A DNA stretch of 64,000 nucleotides. It comes from Micromonospora parathelypteridis. Lineage in GTDB: Bacteria > Actinomycetota > Actinomycetes > Mycobacteriales > Micromonosporaceae. The position numbers and the translations under genes were made by a program. The stretch is from contig NZ_JACHDP010000001.1 in NCBI RefSeq assembly GCF_014201145.1, positions 4,278,001 through 4,342,000 on the forward strand. Reading direction: 5' to 3'. The notes beneath the pieces are model-generated. The model worked only from the letters and a program-made list of their open reading frames with translations. It searched no databases and was not told the origin of the DNA. Positions 1-8,663 of the stretch are shown piece by piece (the first letter of the stretch is position 1; every line of letters begins with the position of its first letter).

Positions 1-20
1 GCTTCGAGAACGCCAGGTGA
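1..20 (+). CDS. 3' end of a gene cut by the window edge
   Basis: One frame reads TTC GAG AAC GCC AGG TGA and ends at the TGA at 18-20. That stop overlaps the GTG at 17 (GTGA), a typical translational-coupling junction. If real, the upstream gene is in the same operon as the DpdD-like gene. Only about five codons are visible, so no function can be given. Confidence 0.3.
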
Positions 21-2065
21 GGGCGGCGATGGACCCCGAGACCTTTCTGGACCGCTTCTTCGGCCCCGGGAACACGGCCTGGCCTGCGCGCGACCCCCGC
101 TCCACGACCGCCTTGTTCCTCTCCGACTACCTCGCCCTGCTGGCCGACGACTCCGACGCGCCCTATATCCTGCCGCGCAACGAACCCGGTAACCCGCACA
201 AACACATCTACGTCATCCCTCGGCTCAGCCGCCAGGCGACGAGAGTGCGGGAGTGGCTCGCCGCGTTCGTGGTGCCCAGCCACGCCGCCTTCGTCAACCG
301 CCCCGAGGCACTGCGTGTCGGTGACCCAGTCGACGACGCCGTCGCAGCGTTCGTCGGCCACCGCCGCGTATACGTCCTGGAACATTCGCCGGACAGCTCC
401 CGAAGCGTGTGGGCGGCGCTGGGCCGGATGCGCCACACCATCAGCCAGCGGCCGACCACCCATTCCGGTGTGCCGGTGCCGGTGGGGCGACTGCTGGCCG
501 AGTTCGACCTAGCCATGGCTGCAGGCGACCACCGCGCCACCGCAGAGTTGCTGGGCCGTTTGGAGGGCACCGGTCTCAGCGGGATGAACCTCACCTACCT
601 CACCGTCAAGCGGCTCGCCCGGCTGGGCAGCCACGGTGAACTCCTACGTCTGCCCGCGCTACGCGACGTGGTCGCCACCCGCCCGCCGGCGCCGGTTCGC
701 GAGGCGATCCTGGATGCGATCCACTCCACGGTGCTCGCCGATCCGCTGGCCGACGGCGACACCGAGGCGGCACGGCAGGCGCTGGTCCTGCGCGGGGAGT
801 TGGTGCCGGCGCTCGCCGACGGCCCGCTGGCCGGTTTCGGCGTCGAGGCCCTCGCTGTGATCGCGCTCGCGGCCTCCGCCATCGCGGACGCGGCACTGTG
901 GGACCGGCTGCGAAACGACGAGGATGCGTGGCGGCGACTCGGCGCGGCCCGGCCCGACCTGCTGACGTCCGCCGAGTATCCGGCCCCGGGCGCCGAGCGC
1001 CCCACCCTACCGGCTACCCCCGCGCCCCTTTCCCCCACGCCGATAGAGGCATCCCCCGCCGAAGCGTTGGATCACACCGTGCCACCCCACGTACCGTCCG
1101 TCGCGGCCCGGCCGGAAACCTGGCTGGAGCTGGTCCAGGCAATCGCCAAGGTTGAGGACATCAGCGCGGTGATAGCCGAGGGGGCATGGCGCTCTTGGCC
1201 GCCAGCGGCCACTTCCGACAGAACACTCGCCGACCTGCTCAACGGCCTCGACAACGACGGCGCCGAACGCGCTTGGACAATCGTCGGGGCTTTCGTAGAC
1301 AGCGATGGCTACGGGCAGCCGGCCAGCCACACGGCGCACGCATTCCTGACCAACGCGTTGAGCCACAATCGGTTCCGGTCTAGCGACATGGCCGGCATCG
1401 TCGCTCTGTTAGAGATCACCCTGCGCGGCGGCCTGCCAGCCGCCGAGTACAGAACTCTGCTGGACGATCTGGGCGCCGAGTGCGATCGCTGGATCAGCGT
1501 GAACCAGGCCTCGGTCGTCTTGGACATGTGTGACGTGATCGCTCGTTCTCCCAGCCCTGACAACGAGGCGCGTTTGCGGCTTGTTCAGTTACTCCTGGCA
1601 CCGTTGGCCCTCCAATGCGGCCGGCTGGAGGCCGACCAACTCGCGTTGGCTCGCCTTATCAACGCCGAATTTGGTCTGGGTTTCGCCTGGACGTCCCCGG
1701 CCAACCCGCCGCACAGCCCCGAATCCACGCCCATTTCAGCGCGCGAGGTGCTGTTGTACTCCTTGGATGAAGGGGCGCTGCGACGGGCGGGTACGGTTCT
1801 GGCTGCATTCGCGCCGGCGCTTAACCTGCAGCTGAGTAGCGATCACGTTGGGAGCCGCCAATTGAAGCAGTGGGTTCATCGGGCAGACGTCATCGTCATG
1901 GCTACCCGTTGCGCCACACATGCCGCCACAGGGTTCATCCGGTCGACCGCGCGTCCTGACGCCACGATCCGTGAGGCTGAGGGTGCCGGGTCTGCGTCGT
2001 TGTTGCGTGCTGTTGCTTCGGCACTTGGCGAAAATCGAGCGATCGTTGCGTCCTCCGCTTCTTGA
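17..2065 (+). CDS. DpdD-like component of a 7-deazaguanine DNA-modification locus (tentative)
   Basis: The product is a 682-residue soluble protein with no signal peptide or membrane segment. The GTG at 17 overlaps an upstream stop (GTGA); an in-frame ATG at 29 (MDPETFLDRFFGPGN) is an alternative. The N-terminus carries an FFGPGN motif. The middle is a helical region interrupted by a Pro/Ala-rich linker near residues 325-360. The last 60 residues (ADVIVMATRCATHAATGFI, then EAEGAGSASLLRA) resemble the C-terminal fold of DUF2325 proteins. Length, N-terminal motif and position facing a dpdA operon suggest the family named DpdD, whose biochemical role is not established. This assignment is from memory of the family and was not searched. 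The gene converges on the preQ0/dpd operon, and the rest of its own operon lies left of the window. Confidence 0.5.
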   Translation: MRAAMDPETFLDRFFGPGNTAWPARDPRSTTALFLSDYLALLADDSDAPYILPRNEPGNPHKHIYVIPRLSRQATRVREWLAAFVVPSHAAFVNRPEALRVGDPVDDAVAAFVGHRRVYVLEHSPDSSRSVWAALGRMRHTISQRPTTHSGVPVPVGRLLAEFDLAMAAGDHRATAELLGRLEGTGLSGMNLTYLTVKRLARLGSHGELLRLPALRDVVATRPPAPVREAILDAIHSTVLADPLADGDTEAARQALVLRGELVPALADGPLAGFGVEALAVIALAASAIADAALWDRLRNDEDAWRRLGAARPDLLTSAEYPAPGAERPTLPATPAPLSPTPIEASPAEALDHTVPPHVPSVAARPETWLELVQAIAKVEDISAVIAEGAWRSWPPAATSDRTLADLLNGLDNDGAERAWTIVGAFVDSDGYGQPASHTAHAFLTNALSHNRFRSSDMAGIVALLEITLRGGLPAAEYRTLLDDLGAECDRWISVNQASVVLDMCDVIARSPSPDNEARLRLVQLLLAPLALQCGRLEADQLALARLINAEFGLGFAWTSPANPPHSPESTPISAREVLLYSLDEGALRRAGTVLAAFAPALNLQLSSDHVGSRQLKQWVHRADVIVMATRCATHAATGFIRSTARPDATIREAEGAGSASLLRAVASALGENRAIVASSAS

Positions 2066-2305
2066 TTTTCGGCGCCATGAGCCACGCAGCCGAGGTGCTG
2101 ACTCTCGGGGCCGACAGCGGTACTGAATCCCTACTTGCCATCGGACAACCCCTTCCTGTGCCCGCTTTTCGCTATGCAACGCGTGACCTTGCCCTGTACG
2201 GCAGTAAGGCCAAGGCCTATCGACCTATCAGCAATCTTCAACAGTGCGAAGTCACCCGCCCTGCGGTTGCCGATTCCTTGGCGCGGTTAAATCCGGACGT
2301 CGTGG
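2066..2305. other. Intergenic gap between convergent dpd genes
   Basis: This stretch of about 240 bp lies between the convergent ends of the DpdD-like gene and the distal dpdB-like gene. It is visibly less GC-rich than the rest of the window. A small plus-strand reading frame crosses it but has no ribosome-binding site. No strong terminator hairpin, repeat or RNA gene was seen. Confidence 0.5.
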
Positions 2306-3502
2306 CTAAAAGAGTCGGCTCGACCTATCGTGCCGCTTTCCCTGCTTCGAGGAATATGTGGAGACCAGGAAGTCGGTGATTCGCTGAATGTCTCGAGGGG
2401 TGTTCTGGATATCATTCCACCGGCGCGGGATTCCGTCGCCCAGATCCCACGTGCCCTCGGTCCAGCGACAGTAATCCTTGACAATCTTCAGTCCCGCGGC
2501 GAATCCCTGAGTGTCCGGCACGTCCTCGCCGCTGCCGTTCGTATCGGCGATTGCATCCATTAGATAGCCCATGCTGATGATACCAGCGCCATGCATAAGC
2601 CTCGATTTGCGAGGGGGTTTACCCCACGCATCCTCACCAAATACGTCCCGCACCGCAGTCCAGAAATCGTTCAGTACGGTCACCATAAGCCCGATGTTTG
2701 GCAAGGCACTGTCGCTGCCACGGAAGCGATACAGGACGCCGTCCGAGATGCTGTTTTCAAGCATGCGTAGCATGGAGTTGTCCTTGATGACGCCGGCAGG
2801 ATTCGTGGGCGTTTGAATCATGTGGCGCAGCGGTGAACGCTCGTCGAAGTTGAGGCGCTCAAGAACCGTCGCGGGGAGTTGCCGTACGCGCAGCTGGTTC
2901 GGCAGTGGGCCAGACGCTGCAGGGAGCAGTTCGTGAATCAGGCCCTTTGGAAGCGGCTTGGTTGAGTTTACGAGGATGAACTGAGACCGGTGGTCAGCCT
3001 GGTCGGCGGTGATGAAGGCGGTGACGCAGATCGGGAACGCTTCGACGCCTGCGTCCCGGATGGCCGCACAACGCTGCTGGCCGTCCACAATGAATCCTGG
3101 CTTGTCGGCGTCCTCCCAGTCGTCACTGACGGGTACCAGGAGAGTTCCCGAGCGTACGTAACCAGGGCCGACAACAGCGGCGTCGGCCGGAACGAAGCGA
3201 ACTCGGTCGTCGAAGGCCACCACGATCGCATTAGGCAGCATTGGACTTTCGGCGGACTCCACGTAGCGTCGGATCGCTGCCACGTGTGCGAGGACCTCGG
3301 GGCGCTGGTAGCCGTGTAGTTGCTGCTGGCTGTCACGCCGCACACGTGAAACGGCGGCAAATGACGGGACTTGCTTCCCGTCCACGGCGAAGGTGTAAAG
3401 ACGGCGATTCGGGCCCTGTCTGATCTCGAGAGCGGGGAGATGTAGCACGTTCTTCTGGTTCCCCGCCTCGACCATGCGGCTCTCTCGCCCCTGCTTAGTC
3501 AC
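2306..3502 (-). CDS. dpdB: DGQHR-domain protein, DpdB-type (second paralogue, last gene of operon)
   Basis: The 398-residue protein carries IVDGQQR at about residues 130-134, the signature of DGQHR/DndB-DpdB proteins. In Dpd systems DpdB works with DpdA and ATP to place preQ0 into DNA. Further conserved blocks are GYQRPEV near residue 65, a VNSTKPLPKGL block and GKPPRKSRLMHGAG near the C-terminal third. GTG at 3502 is the chosen start. It has GGAG nine bases upstream and overlaps the dpdA stop by 8 nt; ATG at 3475 is an alternative. It is clearly homologous along its whole length to the 4733-5875 product, roughly 40 percent identical by eye, so one of the two may be a subunit with a changed role. 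Which is the DpdB orthologue cannot be decided here. Confidence 0.8.
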   Translation of the reverse strand: MTKQGRESRMVEAGNQKNVLHLPALEIRQGPNRRLYTFAVDGKQVPSFAAVSRVRRDSQQQLHGYQRPEVLAHVAAIRRYVESAESPMLPNAIVVAFDDRVRFVPADAAVVGPGYVRSGTLLVPVSDDWEDADKPGFIVDGQQRCAAIRDAGVEAFPICVTAFITADQADHRSQFILVNSTKPLPKGLIHELLPAASGPLPNQLRVRQLPATVLERLNFDERSPLRHMIQTPTNPAGVIKDNSMLRMLENSISDGVLYRFRGSDSALPNIGLMVTVLNDFWTAVRDVFGEDAWGKPPRKSRLMHGAGIISMGYLMDAIADTNGSGEDVPDTQGFAAGLKIVKDYCRWTEGTWDLGDGIPRRWNDIQNTPRDIQRITDFLVSTYSSKQGKRHDRSSRLF

Positions 3503-4736
3503 GATCGTCTTCTCCAAGCTGCCGGCGCACGCGCTGACCGAACACGTGTAGGTTGTGGAAGCCCCGACGCTTGTTGCGCTCGGCGCCACGAAAGATGATT
3601 ACTTCAATGCCCACTGATGCACAGATCGTGCAGTCGCAGGCCCGCCAAGGCCGGCTTTCAAGAGTGTCTCGGTATTGGCTGGTCCTATCAGCCTTGCGAT
3701 CCCACACGGCGCTGTATTCCGCCAAGGCCTCTAGGGCGGCGTCGACGCCGACCTCGTCCTTATCGAACTGGCGAAGGCGAGCCAACGCGGAGCGTTCCAG
3801 CAGCATGGCTTGCCCCTGGCCGATCTCGCCGGAGCGAATTCGTGCCTTAAGCTTGGCGTTGCCGTCAACCTGGGGGACGCGGAGTGCCACGTAGGTTCGG
3901 TCCGGGGCGTAGTAATTGTCTCGATCGTCCTTGAAAGCCTGACGAAAAGGTGAGGTGCTGTCGAAGCTCGTTACGCCATGGTCAGCGAAGGTTCGGATTT
4001 GTTCGCATCGGCTGATTCCCAGCAGATGCAACTCTGTATCGGACTCCCGCACGTCATCGATCCTCTGCAGGCAGGCGAGGATCTCATTCGTCTTGAGAGG
4101 CACCATTCCCCCCAGGGCAATGCGCCGGTACCCGATTCGTTGCAGTTCTTTTACGGCGTGCGCGTAGGACTCAGGGCTCCAGCCCTGAGCGACCCCAAGT
4201 GGAATGAAATGAACGTCGCTAGCGCTGCATCGCCTCCAGAAATCGGAGGCCAAGTCGAGAGTGATCTCCTGCCTGCGAACCCATTCGGCGGCAGCGTCAT
4301 CAGTATGAACGATCTTCGGTTCATACTGAAAGATAACGTGGTCAACTGAGATGCCGTAGTCGAATCCACATCCCTCGTAGAAGCTCACCACCTCTTCTAC
4401 GCTGTACGGCGGGTTCTCTTCGCCGACGTACGAGAAGGCACCGCAATCGCCCATGATCTTCAAAGGTGTGCTGCCGTTGTTCAGACGGAAGAACTGGCGG
4501 GCTCCTTGCCGGTACAGTCGGTGGCGCTGGGGCCCGGTGTATTTGCCGGTGCTGGAACCGGCGGTGCCGTCCACTATGGCCTTCGACACCAGAAGGCCGT
4601 TGAACGGCGGCGGCTTTAGCACTTCGTGTGCGTACAGGTCGTCGCGTTGGCGCACCCGGAACGGGTCGCGCTCCTCCGTTAGGAAGTCGAACGTCGGGTC
4701 TACCTGGTCCTGGCTGTCAGGAAAGAAGAACTTCAC
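3495..4736 (-). CDS. dpdA: DpdA, tRNA-guanine transglycosylase-like DNA base-exchange enzyme
   Basis: The 413-residue protein is a TGT paralogue predicted to swap guanine for preQ0 in DNA. Features visible in TGT order are GDCGAFSYV (D97, replacing the TGT DSGGFQ block), GVAQG and GYRRIALGG near residues 181-210 (substrate-pocket strands), and SFDSTSPFR with D259 where TGT has its nucleophilic Asp in FDCVxPTR. The C-terminal zinc site is C367-x-C369-x2-C372 with H394 in HNLHVF. A housekeeping TGT would keep the DSGGFQ block, so this is the DNA-acting branch. The GTG start overlaps the upstream dpdB stop as GTGA, and the gene end overlaps the next dpdB-like gene. The operon also makes the substrate (queC/E/D). 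Confidence 0.88.
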   Translation of the reverse strand: MKFFFPDSQDQVDPTFDFLTEERDPFRVRQRDDLYAHEVLKPPPFNGLLVSKAIVDGTAGSSTGKYTGPQRHRLYRQGARQFFRLNNGSTPLKIMGDCGAFSYVGEENPPYSVEEVVSFYEGCGFDYGISVDHVIFQYEPKIVHTDDAAAEWVRRQEITLDLASDFWRRCSASDVHFIPLGVAQGWSPESYAHAVKELQRIGYRRIALGGMVPLKTNEILACLQRIDDVRESDTELHLLGISRCEQIRTFADHGVTSFDSTSPFRQAFKDDRDNYYAPDRTYVALRVPQVDGNAKLKARIRSGEIGQGQAMLLERSALARLRQFDKDEVGVDAALEALAEYSAVWDRKADRTSQYRDTLESRPWRACDCTICASVGIEVIIFRGAERNKRRGFHNLHVFGQRVRRQLGEDDRD

Positions 4737-5875
4737 CGAATTCCCGCCCGTTCGTTTAGATAGACACGGATCAGGTAGTTGGACAACTCCTGCACATGGC
4801 GGGACAGGTTCTCAATCTCGTTCCACCGAAGATTGAGTTCGTCCCACCTTCCCCCTGTCCACTGACAGTGCGGGGCAATCACCGCGAGGTGTTTGCTGAC
4901 CAGTTCAGGTGCCTGGGGGAGACGGGCATCCACCGTGCCCAACACTCGATCCATCAGCCGTCCCATGGCTCGTATTCCTGCACCGTGCATGAGCCGACTC
5001 TTGCTCGGCGGCTTGCCCCACGCGTCAGGGAAGGTGTCACGGACCGCTGACCAATAGGTGCATAGCGCCTGGAGAATTCCATCGAAGTCGGTCTCGTTGC
5101 GGGTCACGTCACGGTAGGGAAAGAGGCACCCAGCAGGCGAGGTGAGGCTCTCCTGGATCATCTCGACGACGACGGTATCGGCGATCACCGCGTTCGGCGC
5201 CTGTTGCCGGTTTGTCGACGCCCGTTTAATCAGCCCGTAGAAGGGCGATGCTTTGTCGGCGTTCAGGACGTCGCAAAGTGCCGAGGGTGCCTTCCGTAGG
5301 GCCAGGCGGGGAGGCAGAGGGCTGTCGACTTCCGGTAGGAGTTCAGTCACCAGGCCACGCGGTAGCGAGCGGGTGTTGTTGATGCGCAGGAACTGGTCGC
5401 GCTGGAGACTGACGCTGTCAGCCACGAAAGCAGTTACTGGCACCGGAAATTGCTGCCGCTGGGTACGGGACAGCGCGAGAGCCCGCTGCTGCCCGTCGAC
5501 GATCCAGGCGGGCTTGGGCTTGCCGGGCTGCGGCAGGGGAATGCTCAGTAGTCCGGAGGTCGCAAGCCCGTCCGCAGCGCCTGGTCCTCTGCTCGACTGG
5601 AACCGCACGTTAGAGGAAAGGGCCAGGATGATGGGATTAGGAAAGACTGCGGCTTCACTGTCGAGATAGTCGACGATCTCTTGTATGTGTTTCCGCACCT
5701 GCGGGCGTTGGTAGCCGATCAGCTTCCCGGCGTCGTCCCGGCTGACGCGGGAGATGTCCGCGATCTGCAGGACTTCTTCCGCTTGCAGCGTGAATAGATA
5801 GAGGGCCGGTGTGCCGGGCTGGGCGATTCGCAGGGCACGGCGCGCGACGGTCTTGGGATCGTGTGCGGGTGGCAT
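4733..5875 (-). CDS. dpdB: DGQHR-domain protein, DpdB-type (first paralogue, upstream of dpdA)
   Basis: The 380-residue protein has IVDGQQR at about residues 127-131, plus LIGYQRPQV near residue 53, INNTRSLPRGL and GKPPSKSRLMHGAG. It is the same family as the 2306-3502 product. DpdB proteins are the ATP-dependent partners of DpdA in deazaguanine insertion; DndB, a relative, regulates phosphorothioation. The ATG at 5875 was chosen because it shares a base with the stop of the preceding gene (TGATG). A longer frame upstream (to 5935) would run into that gene. The stop overlaps the dpdA start by 4 nt. Direct adjacency upstream of dpdA fits the canonical DpdA-DpdB pair, but the existence of a second copy leaves orthology open. 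Confidence 0.82.
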   Translation of the reverse strand: MPPAHDPKTVARRALRIAQPGTPALYLFTLQAEEVLQIADISRVSRDDAGKLIGYQRPQVRKHIQEIVDYLDSEAAVFPNPIILALSSNVRFQSSRGPGAADGLATSGLLSIPLPQPGKPKPAWIVDGQQRALALSRTQRQQFPVPVTAFVADSVSLQRDQFLRINNTRSLPRGLVTELLPEVDSPLPPRLALRKAPSALCDVLNADKASPFYGLIKRASTNRQQAPNAVIADTVVVEMIQESLTSPAGCLFPYRDVTRNETDFDGILQALCTYWSAVRDTFPDAWGKPPSKSRLMHGAGIRAMGRLMDRVLGTVDARLPQAPELVSKHLAVIAPHCQWTGGRWDELNLRWNEIENLSRHVQELSNYLIRVYLNERAGIR

Positions 5876-6876
5876 CAGCAGCGCACATCCGATGTGACCT
5901 CGTTGAACAACTGTCTGAAACGTGCCTGCTCGCATGACTTACCGGAGTCCCGCAGCCGTCGAAGCAAGCGCGTTGCCGAGGTTGGCCCGGCGTCTGCAAG
6001 CGGCCGGATAAAGGACTTGACCTCGTCGTCGGTCATGCGCTGGCCGCGAGCCCGAGGCGTTGACAGGGGTGCGGTGACTGCCAGTTGATGCGCCAAGGCG
6101 CGGAGGTGGGAGCGGCGGTGGGTGTTGGGGTCTGCGGTAATGAGGGCGACGAGGCGCTGGGCGACCCGGACGTTGAGGGAGAGCAGGCTGCCGCCGACCG
6201 CTGGCCTCATTCGAGCGGTCACCGCGATAACCAGCTCGTTCAGGTCGGGTTCGGCCTGGGCCGGTCCGACGATTGTCAGCCGGTGTGGGTCGCGTAGTTG
6301 CCCTGCCGCCCTACGGAGATCGTGGCTGCAGGACCGGAGGTAGGTTTCCGATAGGACGGCAATGATCGTGTCGTCGGGGTTCGTTCGGGCGAGTTCGTGG
6401 AACGACCGGGGCGTGCCGGGCTCCGGGCCTACCCACTCGGTCAGCCCGTGCCACCAGTCGCGATTATCGGTAGAACTCCGTCCGACTGAGTCATCAGCGC
6501 GCAGTGTGAAGGTTGCGGCATAAGGATGGACGTAAGCGGTGGCAGGAATCAATCCGTAGCCGGCTGAACAGACCCAGAGTTGCGCCTCCACCCGCGCAGA
6601 GGTGGCCAATTGACGCGCCGCCGCCCAGTGCTCGCCGGCATAGAGTGACGTCGCGGCAGTGGAAGGCTGACCGGGGTCTGACAATCGTCGAATCCACTCC
6701 GCGAGCCGCTGCCTCGGGAGGTAATCCGACATGGCCCCGACGCGCAGGGCAGCGGGTACCGGAAGGTTTTTGCGATTCGCGCAGGTCACGACAATGTGAA
6801 CGCGTGCTGGCGCCTCCACCGGGCTGTTACCCACGGTCGCGCCCGGCCGATGCTCGTCGGTCGCGGCCTCCGTCAC
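5875..6876 (-). CDS. DUF6884/YaaA-like protein of the dpd operon; candidate base-tailoring enzyme
   Basis: The 333-residue protein begins with a strand and [11 protein letters not shown] near residue 28. An LYAGEHW block follows, then [21 protein letters not shown] around residues 105-125. This order (Cys-x2-Arg/Lys-Lys loop, LY-S/G segment, SA-x-YGL-P strand) is that of DUF6884 and related YaaA-like proteins. The C-terminal half is helical, Arg-rich and unassigned. The GTG at 6876 overlaps the queD stop (GTGA), which decides the start. Known Dpd systems have a third protein, DpdC, that converts inserted preQ0 to the amido form; position makes this gene a candidate for that role, which is inference. 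It could equally be a DNA-recognition subunit. Confidence 0.6.
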   Translation of the reverse strand: MTEAATDEHRPGATVGNSPVEAPARVHIVVTCANRKNLPVPAALRVGAMSDYLPRQRLAEWIRRLSDPGQPSTAATSLYAGEHWAAARQLATSARVEAQLWVCSAGYGLIPATAYVHPYAATFTLRADDSVGRSSTDNRDWWHGLTEWVGPEPGTPRSFHELARTNPDDTIIAVLSETYLRSCSHDLRRAAGQLRDPHRLTIVGPAQAEPDLNELVIAVTARMRPAVGGSLLSLNVRVAQRLVALITADPNTHRRSHLRALAHQLAVTAPLSTPRARGQRMTDDEVKSFIRPLADAGPTSATRLLRRLRDSGKSCEQARFRQLFNEVTSDVRC

Positions 6877-7232
6877 GGGGCATCGCCCCGGTAGACGGCA
6901 CCGGAGGTGCAGGTTTCCCTGACCACTACGGCCGACAAGGGCAACTGGCCGACAAGCCTCCCCCAGATCCACTGTGCCAGCACCTCGCTGGTCGGGTTCT
7001 CGAGACCCGGTACCTCGTTCAGGTAGTAGTGGTCCAACTGGTCCAGGATGGGCCGGAACGCTGCCTTGATGTCACCGAAGTCCATAACCCATCCGGAAGA
7101 CGCCCCGACCTCACCGCGCACGTGCAGTTCAACGCGGTAGGAGTGGCCGTGGAGGCGAGCGCACTTGTGCCCCTCGGGCACGTTCGGCAAGCGATGAGCG
7201 GCCTCGAACGTGAACTCACGGAAAATTTCCAT
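6873..7232 (-). CDS. queD: 6-carboxytetrahydropterin synthase QueD
   Basis: The 119-residue protein converts 7,8-dihydroneopterin triphosphate to 6-carboxy-5,6,7,8-tetrahydropterin, the second step of preQ0 synthesis. Zinc ligands are H13 (FEAAHRL), H28 and H30 (LHGHSY). C24, four residues before LHGH, is the expected catalytic Cys. D67-H68 (LDHYYLN) and E106 (RETCTSG) complete the site. Length is normal for QueD. ATG at 7232 shares a base with the queE stop (TGATG) and is preferred to the in-frame TTG at 7235. No folE is present, so its substrate must come from a GTP cyclohydrolase I elsewhere. Confidence 0.93.
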   Translation of the reverse strand: MEIFREFTFEAAHRLPNVPEGHKCARLHGHSYRVELHVRGEVGASSGWVMDFGDIKAAFRPILDQLDHYYLNEVPGLENPTSEVLAQWIWGRLVGQLPLSAVVVRETCTSGAVYRGDAP

Positions 7233-7879
7233 CAATCAATTCCAATGTATTTGTGTGTCTGCAGGCTCAACGACCATTGGGGATGGGCGAGGCAATAGCT
7301 GATGGCGGCTTGGGTGTTGGCAGCTTGGTCTGGCCCGTCCATGGGTTGAAGGAGGAAATGGGTGAAGTTGAGACCTTCGAATCGTTCAGGTTCCGCGCCC
7401 GGTTGCGGGTAGACGAGCTTTAGATCGTCGCCTTCGGTTAGGACCAGCCCAGCCCCAGCCTTCGGACTGACGCAGGTCCAGTCGACGCCGGCGGGTGCCG
7501 GTCGGGTCCCGTTCGTCTCGATCGCCACCTCGAAGCCCTCATCGTGAAGTGCCTCGACGGCGGCAATGTCGAGTTGCAGTAGTGGCTCTCCGCCAGTGCA
7601 GACGACGTACGGCCTGCTCTTCGGATGGGCTGCACCAGTCCAAGCCTTCGCTACCGCCGCAGCCAGGTCCTGAGCGGATCTGAAGCGGCCGCCTCCCGGC
7701 CCGTCAGTGCCTACGAAGTCTGTATCGCAGAACTGGCATACGGCTCGATGACGATCTACCTCGCGGCCAGTCCAGAGGTTGCAACTTGTGAATCGACAGA
7801 AGACGGCGGGCCGGCCGGCGTGGGTACCTTCGCCTTGCAGGGTGTAGAAGATCTCTTTGATGCGGTAAGCGGACCTCAT
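7232..7879 (-). CDS. queE: 7-carboxy-7-deazaguanine synthase QueE (radical SAM)
   Basis: The 215-residue radical-SAM enzyme rearranges 6-carboxytetrahydropterin to 7-carboxy-7-deazaguanine. The cluster motif is C33-x14-C48-x2-C51 ([20 protein letters not shown]). This is the expanded QueE spacing rather than the CxxxCxxC of most radical-SAM proteins. YTLQGEG at the N-terminus, CTGGEPLLQ near residue 95 and ETNGT also match the family. The frame stays open far upstream, but the real start is the ATG at 7879, which overlaps the queC stop by 4 nt (ATGA). It is translated between queC and queD. Confidence 0.94.
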   Translation of the reverse strand: MRSAYRIKEIFYTLQGEGTHAGRPAVFCRFTSCNLWTGREVDRHRAVCQFCDTDFVGTDGPGGGRFRSAQDLAAAVAKAWTGAAHPKSRPYVVCTGGEPLLQLDIAAVEALHDEGFEVAIETNGTRPAPAGVDWTCVSPKAGAGLVLTEGDDLKLVYPQPGAEPERFEGLNFTHFLLQPMDGPDQAANTQAAISYCLAHPQWSLSLQTHKYIGID

Positions 7880-8577
7880 GACGCGTTGGCGATGGCGGGG
7901 TCTGACATGCCGAGTTCGGCGAAGCCCCGGGTACGTAGCAGGCAGGAATCGCAGGTGCCGCACGGCCGGCCATCGACGGGGTCGTAGCAACTGTGCGTGA
8001 GCGAGTAATCGACACCGAGGCGAAGGCCCAGCCGAATGGTGCCTGCCTTCGTGAGGTCGATTAGGGGGGTATGAATTTTCAGCCGCTGGCTGCCCTCGAC
8101 GCCAGCCTTGGTGGCGAGGTTTGCCATACGCTCGTATGCCTCGATGTACTCGGGCCGGCAATCGGGGTAGCCGCTGTAGTCGAGTGCACTTACCCCAATG
8201 AAGACATCGGAGGCCCCAAGGGTCTCCGCCCAGGCAAGCGCGAATGACAGGAAGATGGTGTTCCGAGCCGGCACGTAGGTGATGGGGATCTCGTTCCCGA
8301 TTTCCTCGGCGCTCTCGTGGTGAGGTACAGCGATGCCGTCGTCGGTCAGTGCTGAGCCGCCAAAGATCCTTAGATCGATGTCCGCGACGACGTGGCGGGT
8401 TGCCCCCAGCGCCTTGGCGACCCGTGCGGCGGCTTCGAGTTCCACGGTGTGCCGCTGCCCGTATCGGAAGCTGAGGGCGTTGGCTTCGAATCCGTCCTTC
8501 ACGGCCACAGCAAGGGCTGTGGCCGAATCGAGGCCGCCGCTTAGCAGTACTACGGCTTGAGGCTTGGATGCCGACAT
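7876..8577 (-). CDS. queC: 7-cyano-7-deazaguanine synthase QueC
   Basis: The 233-residue ATP-dependent ligase turns 7-carboxy-7-deazaguanine plus ammonia into preQ0. The PP-loop is SGGLDS at residues 13-18. The C-terminal zinc site is C197, C206, C209 and C212 ([16 protein letters not shown]). [15 protein letters not shown] is a family block for the substrate pocket. It is the first gene of the seven-gene operon; its ATG has an AGGAG about seven bases upstream, the best ribosome-binding site in the operon. QueC also serves queuosine and toyocamycin pathways. Here the downstream dpdA points to DNA modification. Confidence 0.95.
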   Translation of the reverse strand: MSASKPQAVVLLSGGLDSATALAVAVKDGFEANALSFRYGQRHTVELEAAARVAKALGATRHVVADIDLRIFGGSALTDDGIAVPHHESAEEIGNEIPITYVPARNTIFLSFALAWAETLGASDVFIGVSALDYSGYPDCRPEYIEAYERMANLATKAGVEGSQRLKIHTPLIDLTKAGTIRLGLRLGVDYSLTHSCYDPVDGRPCGTCDSCLLRTRGFAELGMSDPAIANAS

Positions 8578-8663
8578 CTGAGGCTCCTCGCTTTCTTGGT
8601 GGTCGAGAAACTGCAGTAGCTCGCTCCGCCGGTGATGCGTAGTTACTGCTCGCAGGTTGCGTC

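Noticed and set aside
2062..2379. Small plus-strand frame (105 codons) after the DpdD-like gene
   Set aside because: It has no ribosome-binding site, a TTG or late ATG start, and overlaps the end of the convergent dpdB-like gene.
3495..4736. Housekeeping tRNA-guanine transglycosylase (tgt)
   Set aside because: The DSGGFQ block is replaced and the gene is locked between DGQQR genes, pointing to the DNA-acting DpdA branch.
2306..8577. Dnd phosphorothioation system (because DndB shares the DGQHR motif)
   Set aside because: No DndA, C, D or E gene is present, while preQ0 synthesis and a TGT-type enzyme are.
6873..8577. Toyocamycin-type nucleoside antibiotic cluster
   Set aside because: QueC/D/E homologues would fit, but no nitrile hydratase, phosphoribosyltransferase or other tailoring gene is present; dpdA explains the preQ0 genes.
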